Shown here: positions 1 to 7,765 of the stretch, piece by piece
Numbering within the stretch: the first letter of the stretch is position 1
Layout: every line of letters begins with the position of its first letter
Source: a virus
IMG/VR virus record: IMGVR_UViG_3300009159_002684
Location: 1-34,495 of that record
Direction: 5' to 3' (one strand)
DNA: 34,495 bases
Position numbers and translations under genes: made by a program
The notes under the pieces: generated by a model
What the model was told of the DNA's origin: nothing
Database searches by the model: none
What the model saw: only the letters and a program-made list of their open reading frames with translations

Positions 1-507
1 CTGAACATTATGATGAGCCCGGACAAGTTTGACGAATGCTATCAGGTTGCTCTTAAAGCAACAGAGTTGCAAAATACTAGCATTGCATTACAACCGTTAA
101 TACACGACTTTGGTGATACACTGTATGACTACACAGACGAGCAAAAGAAGGTCTTTGAAGATCAGTGGAAACTCATTGGCAGCAAAACTGTTTGGACTAA
201 GTCATTGGAAAACTATCGTGGCGCAATGACAATGGTCACCGAAACAGGATCTAAAACTAGTTTGCCTCCGCACGAATTTATTTCTAAAGGGATTAACAAT
301 TGGTTTGGTTGGAAATGCTATTCTGGTGTAGAACAACTTATTGTAGATATGGATGGTAGTATACATCGTGGCTGGTGTAAAGTAGGACGCCCAATTGGCA
401 ACATATGGGATGAAAAAATTCATTTCCCAAAAGATCCTATTACCTGCAATAAAGTAATGTGTCATTGTAACTTTGACATTATGTCTACTAAGGAAAAAGT
501 TCAATGA
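1..507 (+). CDS. Radical-SAM protein, C-terminal part (5' truncated by window edge)
   Basis: The frame is open from base 1, so the N-terminus, which should hold the radical-SAM cysteine triad, lies outside the window. What remains (about 168 codons) looks like the end of a radical-SAM barrel followed by a cysteine-rich auxiliary module. Counting from the ATG at base 10, the module is C103-x19-C123-x22-C146-x4-C151-x-C153, a SPASM/twitch-like pattern expected to bind an auxiliary Fe-S cluster. The stretch ending DYTDEQ around residues 40-45 resembles the end of the next gene's barrel (DYTDSE), which supports a paralogue. The stop overlaps the next start as ATGA, so the pair is translationally coupled. 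The substrate is unknown. The radical-SAM call depends on homology to the neighbour, because the catalytic motif is not visible here. Confidence 0.7.
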   Translation: MNIMMSPDKFDECYQVALKATELQNTSIALQPLIHDFGDTLYDYTDEQKKVFEDQWKLIGSKTVWTKSLENYRGAMTMVTETGSKTSLPPHEFISKGINNWFGWKCYSGVEQLIVDMDGSIHRGWCKVGRPIGNIWDEKIHFPKDPITCNKVMCHCNFDIMSTKEKVQ

Positions 508-1550
508 AGCAATTGGCTGTTGGGACTGACAACGGATACGTTAATGCCAGCATAGAGGATTTAATTAGTTCCAAGTTAAATCAATTTCAAGGATGGCACT
601 GTCAAGCTGGCGTACAAAATTTGTATATAGACTTTGATGGCAAAGTTTGGATATCTAATTGTGCCAGTACGCCCGGGACAAATCGTGTACACTTCCAAGG
701 AACAAGACGTTGGGGAAATCTTGGCACTATAGAAGAAAAGTACACATTCCCTACCAATGGGGTGATCTGTCCAATGGCCAGCTGTGGTTGCGGTTCAGAC
801 ATTGTAATCACAAAATGGTCCTCGGGCACAGAACCTGCGCACTCCAATGTTCGATTTGTGCCCTTTAAAGATGTCACAGAGATAACATCAGTCAGAACCA
901 ATTATCATATGCCCAAACAAGTATTGTGGGATATAAGTCGCCGGTGTAATTATGATTGTAGTTATTGCTGGCCTGAGGTACATAATACCACAGATGAACA
1001 TAAATCTTTGGCAGTACTAAGATCGGCGGCAGATCACATCATTGACAATTGGGCCGGCGGTGAGGAAGTTCGTTGGTACTTTGGTGGCGGCGAACCTACT
1101 TTAAATCCAGACTTTGAACCATTTGTTGAGCATCTAGCTAACAGGAATCAATGGATTATGCTAGTATCCAATGCAAGCCAAGGACCTAGCTACTGGGCAA
1201 AAAATGCTAACCACTACAACACATTAATTTTTAGTGCTCATTTTGAATTTATGAAACCTGCGCTGTTTGCTAAAAATTATAAACAAGTTGGCGAAGTAAT
1301 ACTCAATGGCGCAACTAGATTAAACGATTTTATAGTAAAGCTAATGACCAAACCTGGAGAAATTAAACAGAGCATAGACTTTGTGAATGAACTAAAAGAG
1401 TCAGTTGGATACGACTTGTTAACAACGGGCAATAAAAATAAATTTGGATTTGATATGGTCCCACTGCGATCAATCAATGACGGCAGTAAGTTACATCCAG
1501 ACTACACTGACAGCGAGTTGCAGGAAATTCTTGAGTTTAATAAGCAGTAA
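504..1550 (+). CDS. Radical-SAM enzyme with N-terminal auxiliary-cluster module
   Basis: The 348-aa protein has the radical-SAM triad C148-x3-C152-x2-C155 (RRCNYDCSYCW) and the GGGEP motif at about 194-198, so it should bind a 4Fe-4S cluster and cleave S-adenosylmethionine. Before the core, residues 33-96 hold C33-x19-C53-x35-C89-x4-C94-x-C96. That is the same signature as at the C-terminus of the preceding gene, so here the auxiliary module lies N-terminal to the core, a reversed domain order. The protein ends where the barrel ends, with no C-terminal SPASM. It overlaps the preceding gene by 4 bp and is followed after 5 bp by a putative sugar-transfer gene. The substrate could be a peptide, sugar or nucleotide and cannot be read from sequence. 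Confidence 0.88.
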   Translation: MKQLAVGTDNGYVNASIEDLISSKLNQFQGWHCQAGVQNLYIDFDGKVWISNCASTPGTNRVHFQGTRRWGNLGTIEEKYTFPTNGVICPMASCGCGSDIVITKWSSGTEPAHSNVRFVPFKDVTEITSVRTNYHMPKQVLWDISRRCNYDCSYCWPEVHNTTDEHKSLAVLRSAADHIIDNWAGGEEVRWYFGGGEPTLNPDFEPFVEHLANRNQWIMLVSNASQGPSYWAKNANHYNTLIFSAHFEFMKPALFAKNYKQVGEVILNGATRLNDFIVKLMTKPGEIKQSIDFVNELKESVGYDLLTTGNKNKFGFDMVPLRSINDGSKLHPDYTDSELQEILEFNKQ

Positions 1551-1555
1551 TTAAA

Positions 1556-2605
1556 ATGAGATATAGGATTTTTTATATTGATTGGTTAAACAATTCTGGT
1601 ACTAAATCTTGGATAGACTTAACTCGTAGGTTTCCTAGTGTAACCCGTATAAGTCCCAAAGACACAATAGCAGAGACCTTAAGGTATTGTGCCGAGAATT
1701 CAGACACTGCTTATTTTTGGGTTGCTTCCAGTCTAGTAGACTACAAAAACTTTCATTTCAAGGATTACGGAGAATATGGCTTTGAACCGTATTTGCAAGT
1801 ATTCAATTCTAGCACGTGGTTTGGTAGTAAAGAATACTTTAGACATTTGGACGGAGATTTAAAGTATGTTGAAGCATTTCCAAATTTACACTTTGTTAAA
1901 GACTCTACTTTAAAAGCCTCTGATGGATTGCTGGACATTGTCTACATAAGCAATGGCGAGCCGCTGGCAGAAAACCACTACCAGCACTTGCAAGAAACAG
2001 TAAAAACAGGCAATATGATACGTAGAATTGACGGAATCAATGGCCGCACGGCAGCATATCAAGCAGCCGCTCGTGCTAGTACTACCGCCTGGTTTTTTGC
2101 GGTATTTGCAAAAATAGAAGTAGATCCGAACTTTGATTGGACCTGGCAACCAAAACAGGAACCTTGGCACACTATTTTTTATGCTAAGAACCCAGTCAAT
2201 GGATTGACCTATGGGCATATGGCTGTGGTGGCCTATAACAAATATCAAACTTTGGTCACAGACAAAACTGGATTAGATTTTGTAATGACTAAACCACACG
2301 AAATAGTTCCAACAATCAGCGGCACTGCACACTACAATCAGGACCCGTGGACCACGTGGCGTACAGCATTTAGAGAAGCAATTAAACTGAAACAAAGCAA
2401 TAGCGACGAGTCTCGCACTAGATTAAAGGCGTGGACTGATAAAGGAACGGGTAAATTTGCTACCTGGAGTAACAGGGGTGCTCGTGATGGTGCAAAGTAC
2501 TACGACGAAGTCAACGGGGAACAAAGCCAACTGCTTCTTAGCTATGACTGGGCGTGGTTGAACGATCGGTACCAGTCTTTATACAGTCAATTACCGCCTC
2601 AGTGA
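1556..2605 (+). CDS. Conserved phage protein, possible GT-A-like glycosyltransferase
   Basis: This 349-aa protein has no signal peptide or membrane segment. It is rich in Trp, Tyr and Phe. A central block (about 180-235: AWFFAVFAKIEVDPNFDW, then FYAKNPVNGLTYGHM) resembles a domain I recall in marine phage proteins annotated as glycosyltransferases or hypothetical. The acidic and aromatic motifs could fit a nucleotide-sugar binding fold, but no clear DXD catalytic motif is identified, so the glycosyltransferase label is inference. It starts 5 bp after the radical-SAM gene and is the last gene of the rightward block. Its last 68 bp overlap, tail to tail, the end of the leftward aminotransferase gene. 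Confidence 0.6.
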   Translation: MRYRIFYIDWLNNSGTKSWIDLTRRFPSVTRISPKDTIAETLRYCAENSDTAYFWVASSLVDYKNFHFKDYGEYGFEPYLQVFNSSTWFGSKEYFRHLDGDLKYVEAFPNLHFVKDSTLKASDGLLDIVYISNGEPLAENHYQHLQETVKTGNMIRRIDGINGRTAAYQAAARASTTAWFFAVFAKIEVDPNFDWTWQPKQEPWHTIFYAKNPVNGLTYGHMAVVAYNKYQTLVTDKTGLDFVMTKPHEIVPTISGTAHYNQDPWTTWRTAFREAIKLKQSNSDESRTRLKAWTDKGTGKFATWSNRGARDGAKYYDEVNGEQSQLLLSYDWAWLNDRYQSLYSQLPPQ

Positions 2606-3725
2606 TATATTCAACTTCGTTGTCGGTTAATTCTGGATATATCGGTAAACTTAATTCTGTTCTACAAAAAGATTCCCCATATGGGTATGCGCCCAATTGG
2701 CTTAAGAATTGTGTGTGCGGGTTGCAGGGCAGTTCGTTGAGCGGTGTTGAATAATGTATTTTGGTATCAATGCCGCGGTGTTCTAAGTTGCTTTTAACTT
2801 GGTTTCTAACTGGCAAAAATACTTGGTCACGGTGGGTTCTATTAAAAGCAAAAGAATCATCGATCCAAATTGGAAATTTATGCCAGGCGTGTTCTATATC
2901 ATTGCTGGTCTCCGTCACTCGTACGTGGGGCCGTAGGCGTTCACAGTAATATTCGGCAATTTGTTGTCGACGTTGTTGCCAAGTGTCAAAGTACTTTAAT
3001 TTAACAAGCATCTGAGCGCAGTCTGACTCACTCATTTTACTATTAGTTCCGGTACTGATATGACCGTCGTCTTTACCATTGTCTCTTAAGTTGCGTACAG
3101 ATTCTGCAATTTTCCAGTCGTCTGTAAGCAACATACCACCAGATCCATAGTTGGGTAAATTTTTAGTAGGATCAAAACTAAGAACACTAACATCGCCTAG
3201 CTTACCAGATGGGGTATCTTTGTAATAAGCGCCAAAACTTTGTGCGGCATCTTCGATGACAAATAGTTCATCATTGTTAAAGAACTCGTTGATAAGGCGC
3301 ATACGATCAAAGTCAACTATGTTACCAAATAAGTTAACATACATCAACCCGCCAATTTTGTGTGTCCTAGGATGAAACGTTAATGTTTCTAAATCTATTA
3401 GACCGTGTTTGTCAACGTCACAGTAAACAGGATCATTGTTGGCCATAAGCACACTATTAGTAGTGGCAGCAAAACTAACAGTAGGAATAATAATCCTATC
3501 CTCTTTTAAGTCTGCGGCTATCTGTGCAAAGATTAATGCTTGGGTGCAACTATTAACAGCAAATGCATAGTCCCTGTGGCACCTTGCGGCCATTAGTGTT
3601 TCAAATAGTTTAGTCTTTTCGCCATCGAGTACTTGGCCGCTGGCGTAAACCTCATCGGCAGAATTGAGAAGTTCTTCTCGTAAATTTTCGTACTGTCTTT
3701 TCAGACCAAAGAACGGAACTTTCAC
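2538..3725 (-). CDS. DegT/DnrJ/EryC1/StrS-family PLP aminotransferase
   Basis: This is a sugar aminotransferase of the DegT/DnrJ/EryC1/StrS family (fold-type I PLP enzyme), which moves an amino group to a nucleotide-linked keto-sugar. The family EDAAQS motif (Asp about 159) and the PLP-lysine region SFDPTKNL (Lys about 188), followed by a GSGGML turn, are present. I place the start at a GTG at 3725, giving VKVPFFGLKRQYENL, the usual family N-terminus (395 aa). That GTG overlaps the upstream stop as GTGA. A TTG at 3746 would extend it by 7 residues. It is coupled to an SDR sugar epimerase/dehydratase, so both may make an amino sugar. Its 3' end overlaps the rightward gene by 68 bp. Confidence 0.92.
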   Translation of the reverse strand: MKVPFFGLKRQYENLREELLNSADEVYASGQVLDGEKTKLFETLMAARCHRDYAFAVNSCTQALIFAQIAADLKEDRIIIPTVSFAATTNSVLMANNDPVYCDVDKHGLIDLETLTFHPRTHKIGGLMYVNLFGNIVDFDRMRLINEFFNNDELFVIEDAAQSFGAYYKDTPSGKLGDVSVLSFDPTKNLPNYGSGGMLLTDDWKIAESVRNLRDNGKDDGHISTGTNSKMSESDCAQMLVKLKYFDTWQQRRQQIAEYYCERLRPHVRVTETSNDIEHAWHKFPIWIDDSFAFNRTHRDQVFLPVRNQVKSNLEHRGIDTKIHYSTPLNELPCNPHTQFLSQLGAYPYGESFCRTELSLPIYPELTDNEVEYITEAVIDCIKTGTDRSTTPSHS

Positions 3726-4699
3726 TTTGCAATTTTTTGTTGCCAATACGGGCTAGTGCTCAGCCAATCGTAGTAGTGTTGAAACCCTTCTTCTACATCT
3801 ACTTTGGGTGAGAATCCAAAGTCATTGCGAGCGGCATCGATGTTTAAAGCGCCACGGCTAGGAAAGTCTGCATCTTTATCTCGCACATTGATATTGCCCT
3901 GGCCTACAACTTTAACAGCAAGCTCGGCAGCTTCAAGTAGTGTTCTGCTATGCGACTTGGTGATGTTATAAGTCTTATTTTCTGTGTTATCACTGAGTGC
4001 GGCTGCTACAATACCATCGGCAGCATCATCAACATAGGTAAAGTCCAGTGTTTCATTGGCACCATTTACGTTTAACGTGCCGCCTCGCATTGCGGTAAGC
4101 ATAAACTTAGCAATAACTCTATCCTCTACATCCAACGGTCCATACACAGCACTGGGACGAATAATAGTGTAAGCAAGATTATCTCGGCGTGCATAGTCTT
4201 TAACCAGCCATTCACCAGCTAGCTTCATAATGCCATATTGACCTTGTGGGTTGCACACTGCATCTTCTGTAACATCGTCAGTGAAGTCTCCGTAGACCAT
4301 TGAGCTACTGATGTAGATAAACTTTCTTGTTTCGTATTTCTTTGACGATTCTAACAGGTTAATCAACCCTTCGCTCATAACACGACTACCCCAGGCTGGA
4401 TTAGCATTGACAACTTTTTGTCTAGGGAAGCTGGCCATATGAATAACAATTTCAGGCTCGTGCAGTGCAAACGCCCAGTCTACGTTAGCAGCCAGTGATA
4501 TATCAATAGGATATACCCACGGGTTGGACATATCAATTTTCTTTGTACGCTCTACCATAAGGTAGTTGAGTTCTTCCTGATCAACAATACCATAGTTAGT
4601 GCGTATATCTAGGATAGATACTTCGTGTCCTAGTTGTTGTAGGCGTGATACAACATTATGCCCTATTAGGCCCATTCCGCCAGTTACTAAAATTTTCAT
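3722..4699 (-). CDS. NAD-dependent epimerase/dehydratase (extended SDR)
   Basis: This 325-aa extended short-chain dehydrogenase/reductase acts on nucleotide sugars. The N-terminal Rossmann glycine motif is TGGMGLIG (residues 6-13), followed by an acidic residue at the end of beta-2 (ILDIR). The catalytic set is SSSMVYG at about 131-137 with Y155-x3-K159 (YGIMK). The family includes 4,6-dehydratases and epimerases, and the exact substrate is not readable. It overlaps thyA upstream (ATGA, 4696-4699) and the DegT aminotransferase downstream (GTGA), so the three genes are probably one translational unit. A joint role with the aminotransferase in making a modified sugar is inference. Confidence 0.92.
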   Translation of the reverse strand: MKILVTGGMGLIGHNVVSRLQQLGHEVSILDIRTNYGIVDQEELNYLMVERTKKIDMSNPWVYPIDISLAANVDWAFALHEPEIVIHMASFPRQKVVNANPAWGSRVMSEGLINLLESSKKYETRKFIYISSSMVYGDFTDDVTEDAVCNPQGQYGIMKLAGEWLVKDYARRDNLAYTIIRPSAVYGPLDVEDRVIAKFMLTAMRGGTLNVNGANETLDFTYVDDAADGIVAAALSDNTENKTYNITKSHSRTLLEAAELAVKVVGQGNINVRDKDADFPSRGALNIDAARNDFGFSPKVDVEEGFQHYYDWLSTSPYWQQKIAK

Positions 4700-5622
4700 A
4701 CAGCCATCTCTGCTTTAATTGCATCGTGCGACACATAGTTTTCTAATTTAATATCATCCATTGTGAACTTGGTGATATCTCTAATCTCGGGATTCAGCCA
4801 CAGCGTTGGTAACGCATATGGTGTACGTGCTAACTGCTCTTTAACTTGTTCTACGTGATTTGAGTAGATGTGTGCATCGCCTAGCACGTGAACAAACTCT
4901 CCAACGTCTAAATCGCACACTTGAGCAATCATTGATGTCAGCAATGAATAGCTGGCAACATTGAACGGTACACCCAGGAACATATCACAACTGCGTTGAT
5001 ACATTTGGCAACTTAATCTATTACGACCATTGGGTACTTTTTGCACATAAAACTGAGCAAGAACGTGACAAGGTGGCAAAGCCATATCTTGTAGTTCAAT
5101 GGCATTCCAGGCAGACAATATATGCCTACGTCCGTGCGGATCTCGTTTGATGCCTTCAACAAGATTCTTTAGCTGATCAATTTCTACTTTTTGTATGCCG
5201 CCTTGGACACTGTAGTAATTGCCAAACTCATCTTTAATGCTACCTGATTTAACTTCCTTAATGCCGCGCCAGTTGCGCCACTGTACACCGTAAATGCGAC
5301 CCAGGTCACCTTTAAATTTTGACTTAGGTACCCAGTAAGGCGCTGTGGCATTGTCGGACCAGATGGTTGTCTTTTCAGACTGTCTGCTACCATATAAAAT
5401 CTCTCGCAGACGATTTTCGTCCCCCGACCCTTCAATAAACCACAGCAATTCTGATACAACACTACGCCAGGCCAGCTTCTTTGTAGTAACTGCCGGGAAT
5501 CCTTCTTGCAGGTTGTATCTTTGTTGCATTCCAAAATAACTAATGGTACCAACACCAGTCCTATCGTCTGTTGTGGTACCATTCTGTAATACGTAATTTA
5601 GTGCTTCTAAGTATTGATTCAT
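4696..5622 (-). CDS. thyA: Thymidylate synthase ThyA
   Basis: This enzyme makes dTMP from dUMP using methylene-tetrahydrofolate and supplies phage DNA synthesis. The 308-aa protein carries the nucleophile in LPPCHVLAQFYV (Cys185), the phosphate-binding RRHILSAWN stretch (about 165-173), the RSCDMFLGVPFN folate/dUMP block and HVLGDAHIYSNH near the C-terminus. It is longer than the approximately 264-aa bacterial enzyme because of insertions around 72-106 and 118-147, as in phage forms such as T4 Td. No intron or frame break is seen. It is followed by the SDR gene with an ATGA overlap. The preceding gene ends 17 bp upstream, and no promoter is visible there. Confidence 0.97.
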   Translation of the reverse strand: MNQYLEALNYVLQNGTTTDDRTGVGTISYFGMQQRYNLQEGFPAVTTKKLAWRSVVSELLWFIEGSGDENRLREILYGSRQSEKTTIWSDNATAPYWVPKSKFKGDLGRIYGVQWRNWRGIKEVKSGSIKDEFGNYYSVQGGIQKVEIDQLKNLVEGIKRDPHGRRHILSAWNAIELQDMALPPCHVLAQFYVQKVPNGRNRLSCQMYQRSCDMFLGVPFNVASYSLLTSMIAQVCDLDVGEFVHVLGDAHIYSNHVEQVKEQLARTPYALPTLWLNPEIRDITKFTMDDIKLENYVSHDAIKAEMAV

Positions 5623-5639
5623 TTAATGCTAACCTATAA

Positions 5640-5981
5640 TTATAGGTCCTTAAGAAAGTTATCAGTAATTGGTTGAACCAGTTTGGCAACATCATCGATG
5701 TTGACATAAAAGTCAACATCATTGATGATGTGGTCCAGTGCAGTTAGTTTTTGTTCTAACATTTGCTCTATGTCATCCGGGCTATAGCCCTCGGCTAATA
5801 GTTCTTTTATGCTAATGTCAACTGCGGTGCCATCGAAAAGATTAACAGTAATAGATTCTAGCACCGTTACCGGAACTTCGCGTTTTTCAACGTCTTTTAA
5901 AATCTTTTCCCACTTTTCTCTAGCAGTGACATTAAGCCGCTTTAACTTTGACCGCTTTTTTCTTTGTGGTTTTTCCGACAT
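5640..5981 (-). CDS. Conserved T4-like phage protein, unknown function
   Basis: This 113-aa protein has a very basic N-terminus (RKKRSKLKRLN) followed by an acidic helical body and ends in VQPITDNFLKDL. It resembles a protein I recall as conserved in T4-like cyanophages, with no known function. It starts inside the 3' end of the upstream gene (50-bp overlap in another frame). No strong ribosome-binding site is visible, so it may be coupled to translation of that gene. No catalytic motif, membrane segment or metal site is seen. Confidence 0.75.
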   Translation of the reverse strand: MSEKPQRKKRSKLKRLNVTAREKWEKILKDVEKREVPVTVLESITVNLFDGTAVDISIKELLAEGYSPDDIEQMLEQKLTALDHIINDVDFYVNIDDVAKLVQPITDNFLKDL

Positions 5982-6612
5982 TTGTTGTAGTTGTAGTTGG
6001 ATCTAGGCTTGCGGCCTCAGACATAAGACGCTCTGCCTCTGCTAACATTGTAGCGGCATTCTTCTTCATCATTTCTGCTTGGGCAACACGACTACGTGCA
6101 ATATCGGAATCGCTTAACACACCATTGGCTGATGCTTGTGGCATAGCGGCTGGCTGAGTTCTGCTACTTGGAGGAACACCCACTTCTTGTTGTTCAACTT
6201 TGCGCTTCTTACCAGTTAAACCTTTGTTAGCATCTAACTCGGCAAGTCGCTTAATGGCTTCGTCACCTTTTTTCATTTCATTTAAGATGCTGTTCAATTC
6301 GTCCAAGCGCACAGTGGCAGACGGAGTAGGAGTCATAATAATTTGATTATTAGCCACCTTCTTGATTAAACCGTTCTTGTGCAATGCTTCCAGGCAGTTA
6401 ATACCGTCGGGCATCATATTTCTAAACAATGCATCTGCAAAACTATCGGCCTGTTGTCCAACTGGGCTTTCTAGCACTGTCATAACTGAATCGTGATAGA
6501 TTCTAGGCAGCAAATCACTGTAGACTAATAGTGTCATATGATCTTCGCCCGGTACTTCTCTATATAATACGACTACTTTCTTTTCGCCGTGTCTACCAAT
6601 ATGTTTTAACAT
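5932..6612 (-). CDS. Conserved T4-like phage protein, unknown function
   Basis: This 226-aa protein has a conserved N-terminal globular part (about 1-110; MLKHIGRHGEKKVVVLYREV, later TPTPSATVRLDELN). It is followed by a low-complexity linker (Pro/Ser/Gln/Ala), a helical segment and a Lys-rich tail (TKKKAVKVKAA). The first part resembles a conserved cyanophage protein of unknown role that I recall. The start is supported by AAGGAG 6 bp before the ATG. The tail region is shared out of frame with the next gene. A structural or head-associated role is possible but not shown. Confidence 0.82.
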   Translation of the reverse strand: MLKHIGRHGEKKVVVLYREVPGEDHMTLLVYSDLLPRIYHDSVMTVLESPVGQQADSFADALFRNMMPDGINCLEALHKNGLIKKVANNQIIMTPTPSATVRLDELNSILNEMKKGDEAIKRLAELDANKGLTGKKRKVEQQEVGVPPSSRTQPAAMPQASANGVLSDSDIARSRVAQAEMMKKNAATMLAEAERLMSEAASLDPTTTTTNVGKTTKKKAVKVKAA

Positions 6613-6614
6613 AA

Positions 6615-6854
6615 TTACTCCTTGGGGGGTTCGGTTGGTGTTTCTTCTTCGCCGGGCATTTTAACTGCACCAGTTGAAACTAAAAATGCGTACAGGCGAT
6701 CATACAGGCCGCCCACTGAACTCATTTCGTCTGCTCTAAATGCACCACGTGTGGCGCAGGTTCTTACTACTTGGAGCACATTGACTAAGTCAGCAATATT
6801 TAAATTTGGGTTTTTTTGCTCTTCGGTTGAAGAGGTTGTGTTATCATCACTCAT
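6615..6854 (-). CDS. Small conserved phage protein, unknown function
   Basis: This 79-aa acidic protein has a disordered start (SDDNTTSSTEEQKN), a helical core (NIADLVNVLQVVRTCATRG then FRADEMSSVGGLYDRL) and a Pro/Glu-rich tail. Similar small proteins occur beside the same partner gene in cyanophages, from memory. Its ribosome-binding site (GGAG, 8 bp before ATG) lies inside the right arm of a 13-bp hairpin, so translation may depend on RNA structure. The next gene follows after 2 bp. Confidence 0.75.
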   Translation of the reverse strand: MSDDNTTSSTEEQKNPNLNIADLVNVLQVVRTCATRGAFRADEMSSVGGLYDRLYAFLVSTGAVKMPGEEETPTEPPKE

Positions 6855-6859
6855 TGAAA

Positions 6860-6894
6860 ATCTCCGTTAAATCGTTAAAGTATTTAACGGAGAT
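6860..6894 (-). terminator. 13-bp hairpin: terminator and/or RBS-masking structure
   Basis: There is a perfect 13-bp inverted repeat (6860-6872 with 6882-6894) and a 9-nt loop. On the leftward transcript the stem is followed by ATTTTC, a weak U-tract, so it could terminate the gene ending at 6918. The 3' arm contains the GGAG ribosome-binding site of the gene starting at 6854. A read-through transcript would therefore hide that site. Confidence 0.6.
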
Positions 6895-6917
6895 ATAGTA
6901 TCAGATAATTTTTTTTC

Positions 6918-7217
6918 TTACCAGTCGTAGCTGGTTACATTGATATTCGGAAGAAACAATCCAAAATAGCTAGCTTCTTCGTGCCGTTCAAAAGCGGCAA
7001 CCTTGTGCATAGTTAAGCTAGATCCGGGAGATTCTGGGTTGGGTAAAAAGACATCACCTATGTAAAATCTACCTGAAAGATGTTCGTGTACCCAATCCGA
7101 AATACTCTTGACGTTGGTACGCAGATCAAATGTAACCTGTATAAAATGCGGCGGACAATATTCCATCTGCCTTAGGCCAAAGACAGACAACGGATTAACC
7201 TCACCGTATTTTAGCAT
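6918..7217 (-). CDS. Hypothetical phage protein
   Basis: This 99-aa protein of unknown function has a mixed alpha/beta composition with many aromatics. Features include YCPPHFIQVTFDL, a DWVHEHLSGRFYIGDVF block and a C-terminus rich in Phe and Asn. No recognised motif is present. It is the last gene before the hairpin at 6860-6894. It begins 6 bp after the previous gene's stop with a weak purine-rich site. Confidence 0.65.
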   Translation of the reverse strand: MLKYGEVNPLSVFGLRQMEYCPPHFIQVTFDLRTNVKSISDWVHEHLSGRFYIGDVFLPNPESPGSSLTMHKVAAFERHEEASYFGLFLPNINVTSYDW

Positions 7218-7223
7218 AACATC

Positions 7224-7478
7224 TTACTCGTAGATTCTAATATTGAGTTCTTGATTTTCACCAATTGCAGGAACTACAACACGGCTCTTAAGTTGTTCTT
7301 CTGCGGCTTCTCGGAAGCTGGTCACCAGGTGAAACTGCTTGGTGATTTCCGCAATCTCTACCGAGCGTGACAAGTCATCAAGAGCTTGTTCTCGGGCCAA
7401 AAGGCGCACTTGAAGATCATCGATGATTTTACGAGCTTCGGTGATTTTTTTAACTTCTTTGGGATTGATTGGTTCCAT
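7224..7478 (-). CDS. Small helical phage protein, unknown function
   Basis: This 84-aa, mostly helical and charged protein has a coiled-coil-like centre (EARKIIDDLQVRLLAREQAL). I prefer the ATG at 7478 (MEPINPKEV), which lies 2 bp after the upstream stop with GGA about 7 bp before it. An ATG at 7490 or a TTG at 7499 would add 4 or 7 residues overlapping the upstream gene. No function is recognised. Confidence 0.65.
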   Translation of the reverse strand: MEPINPKEVKKITEARKIIDDLQVRLLAREQALDDLSRSVEIAEITKQFHLVTSFREAAEEQLKSRVVVPAIGENQELNIRIYE

Positions 7479-7480
7479 AA

Positions 7481-7765
7481 TTAAATCCATTTTAAACAAA
7501 ACAATGATAGTGCTTGATCATCTATTAGGTAGATAAAACAAGGTCCATCTAAGGAGTTTCCAGTAACGTGCCAAGCCCATTGCGAATTGAAATGATAGGC
7601 CACCTGTGAATCTCGCTCACAGCCCGCCCCCCAAGTTTCCCAACACCAAGTACGGATCTTATTGAACTCTTCAATCCTGTATTGTTGGTGTCCTGCAATT
7701 TCTGCACGATGTTTAAAGTGCTGGTGTCCTGCAAAACGTTTATCTAAGCCTTGCAAGAAAATCAT
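7481..7765 (-). CDS. Hypothetical phage protein
   Basis: This 94-aa protein is rich in Trp, His and Cys (WCWETWGAGCERD around 42-54). It has no family I recognise. The start ATG overlaps the upstream VWA/metallopeptidase stop as ATGA (7762-7765), which argues for a real, coupled gene. A metal site is possible from the His/Cys content but no clear ligand spacing is seen. Confidence 0.6.
   Translation of the reverse strand: MIFLQGLDKRFAGHQHFKHRAEIAGHQQYRIEEFNKIRTWCWETWGAGCERDSQVAYHFNSQWAWHVTGNSLDGPCFIYLIDDQALSLFCLKWI

Noticed and set aside
504-1550. Possibility that the two radical-SAM genes are one gene broken by a frameshift
   Set aside because: The second gene has its own complete auxiliary module and core. 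The junction is an ATGA overlap, and the first gene repeats rather than supplies the missing part.
5634-5645. CTATAATTATAG palindrome between thyA and the preceding gene
   Set aside because: It is only 12 bp, A/T-rich and includes a stop codon. There is no U-tract or promoter partner, so chance is likely.
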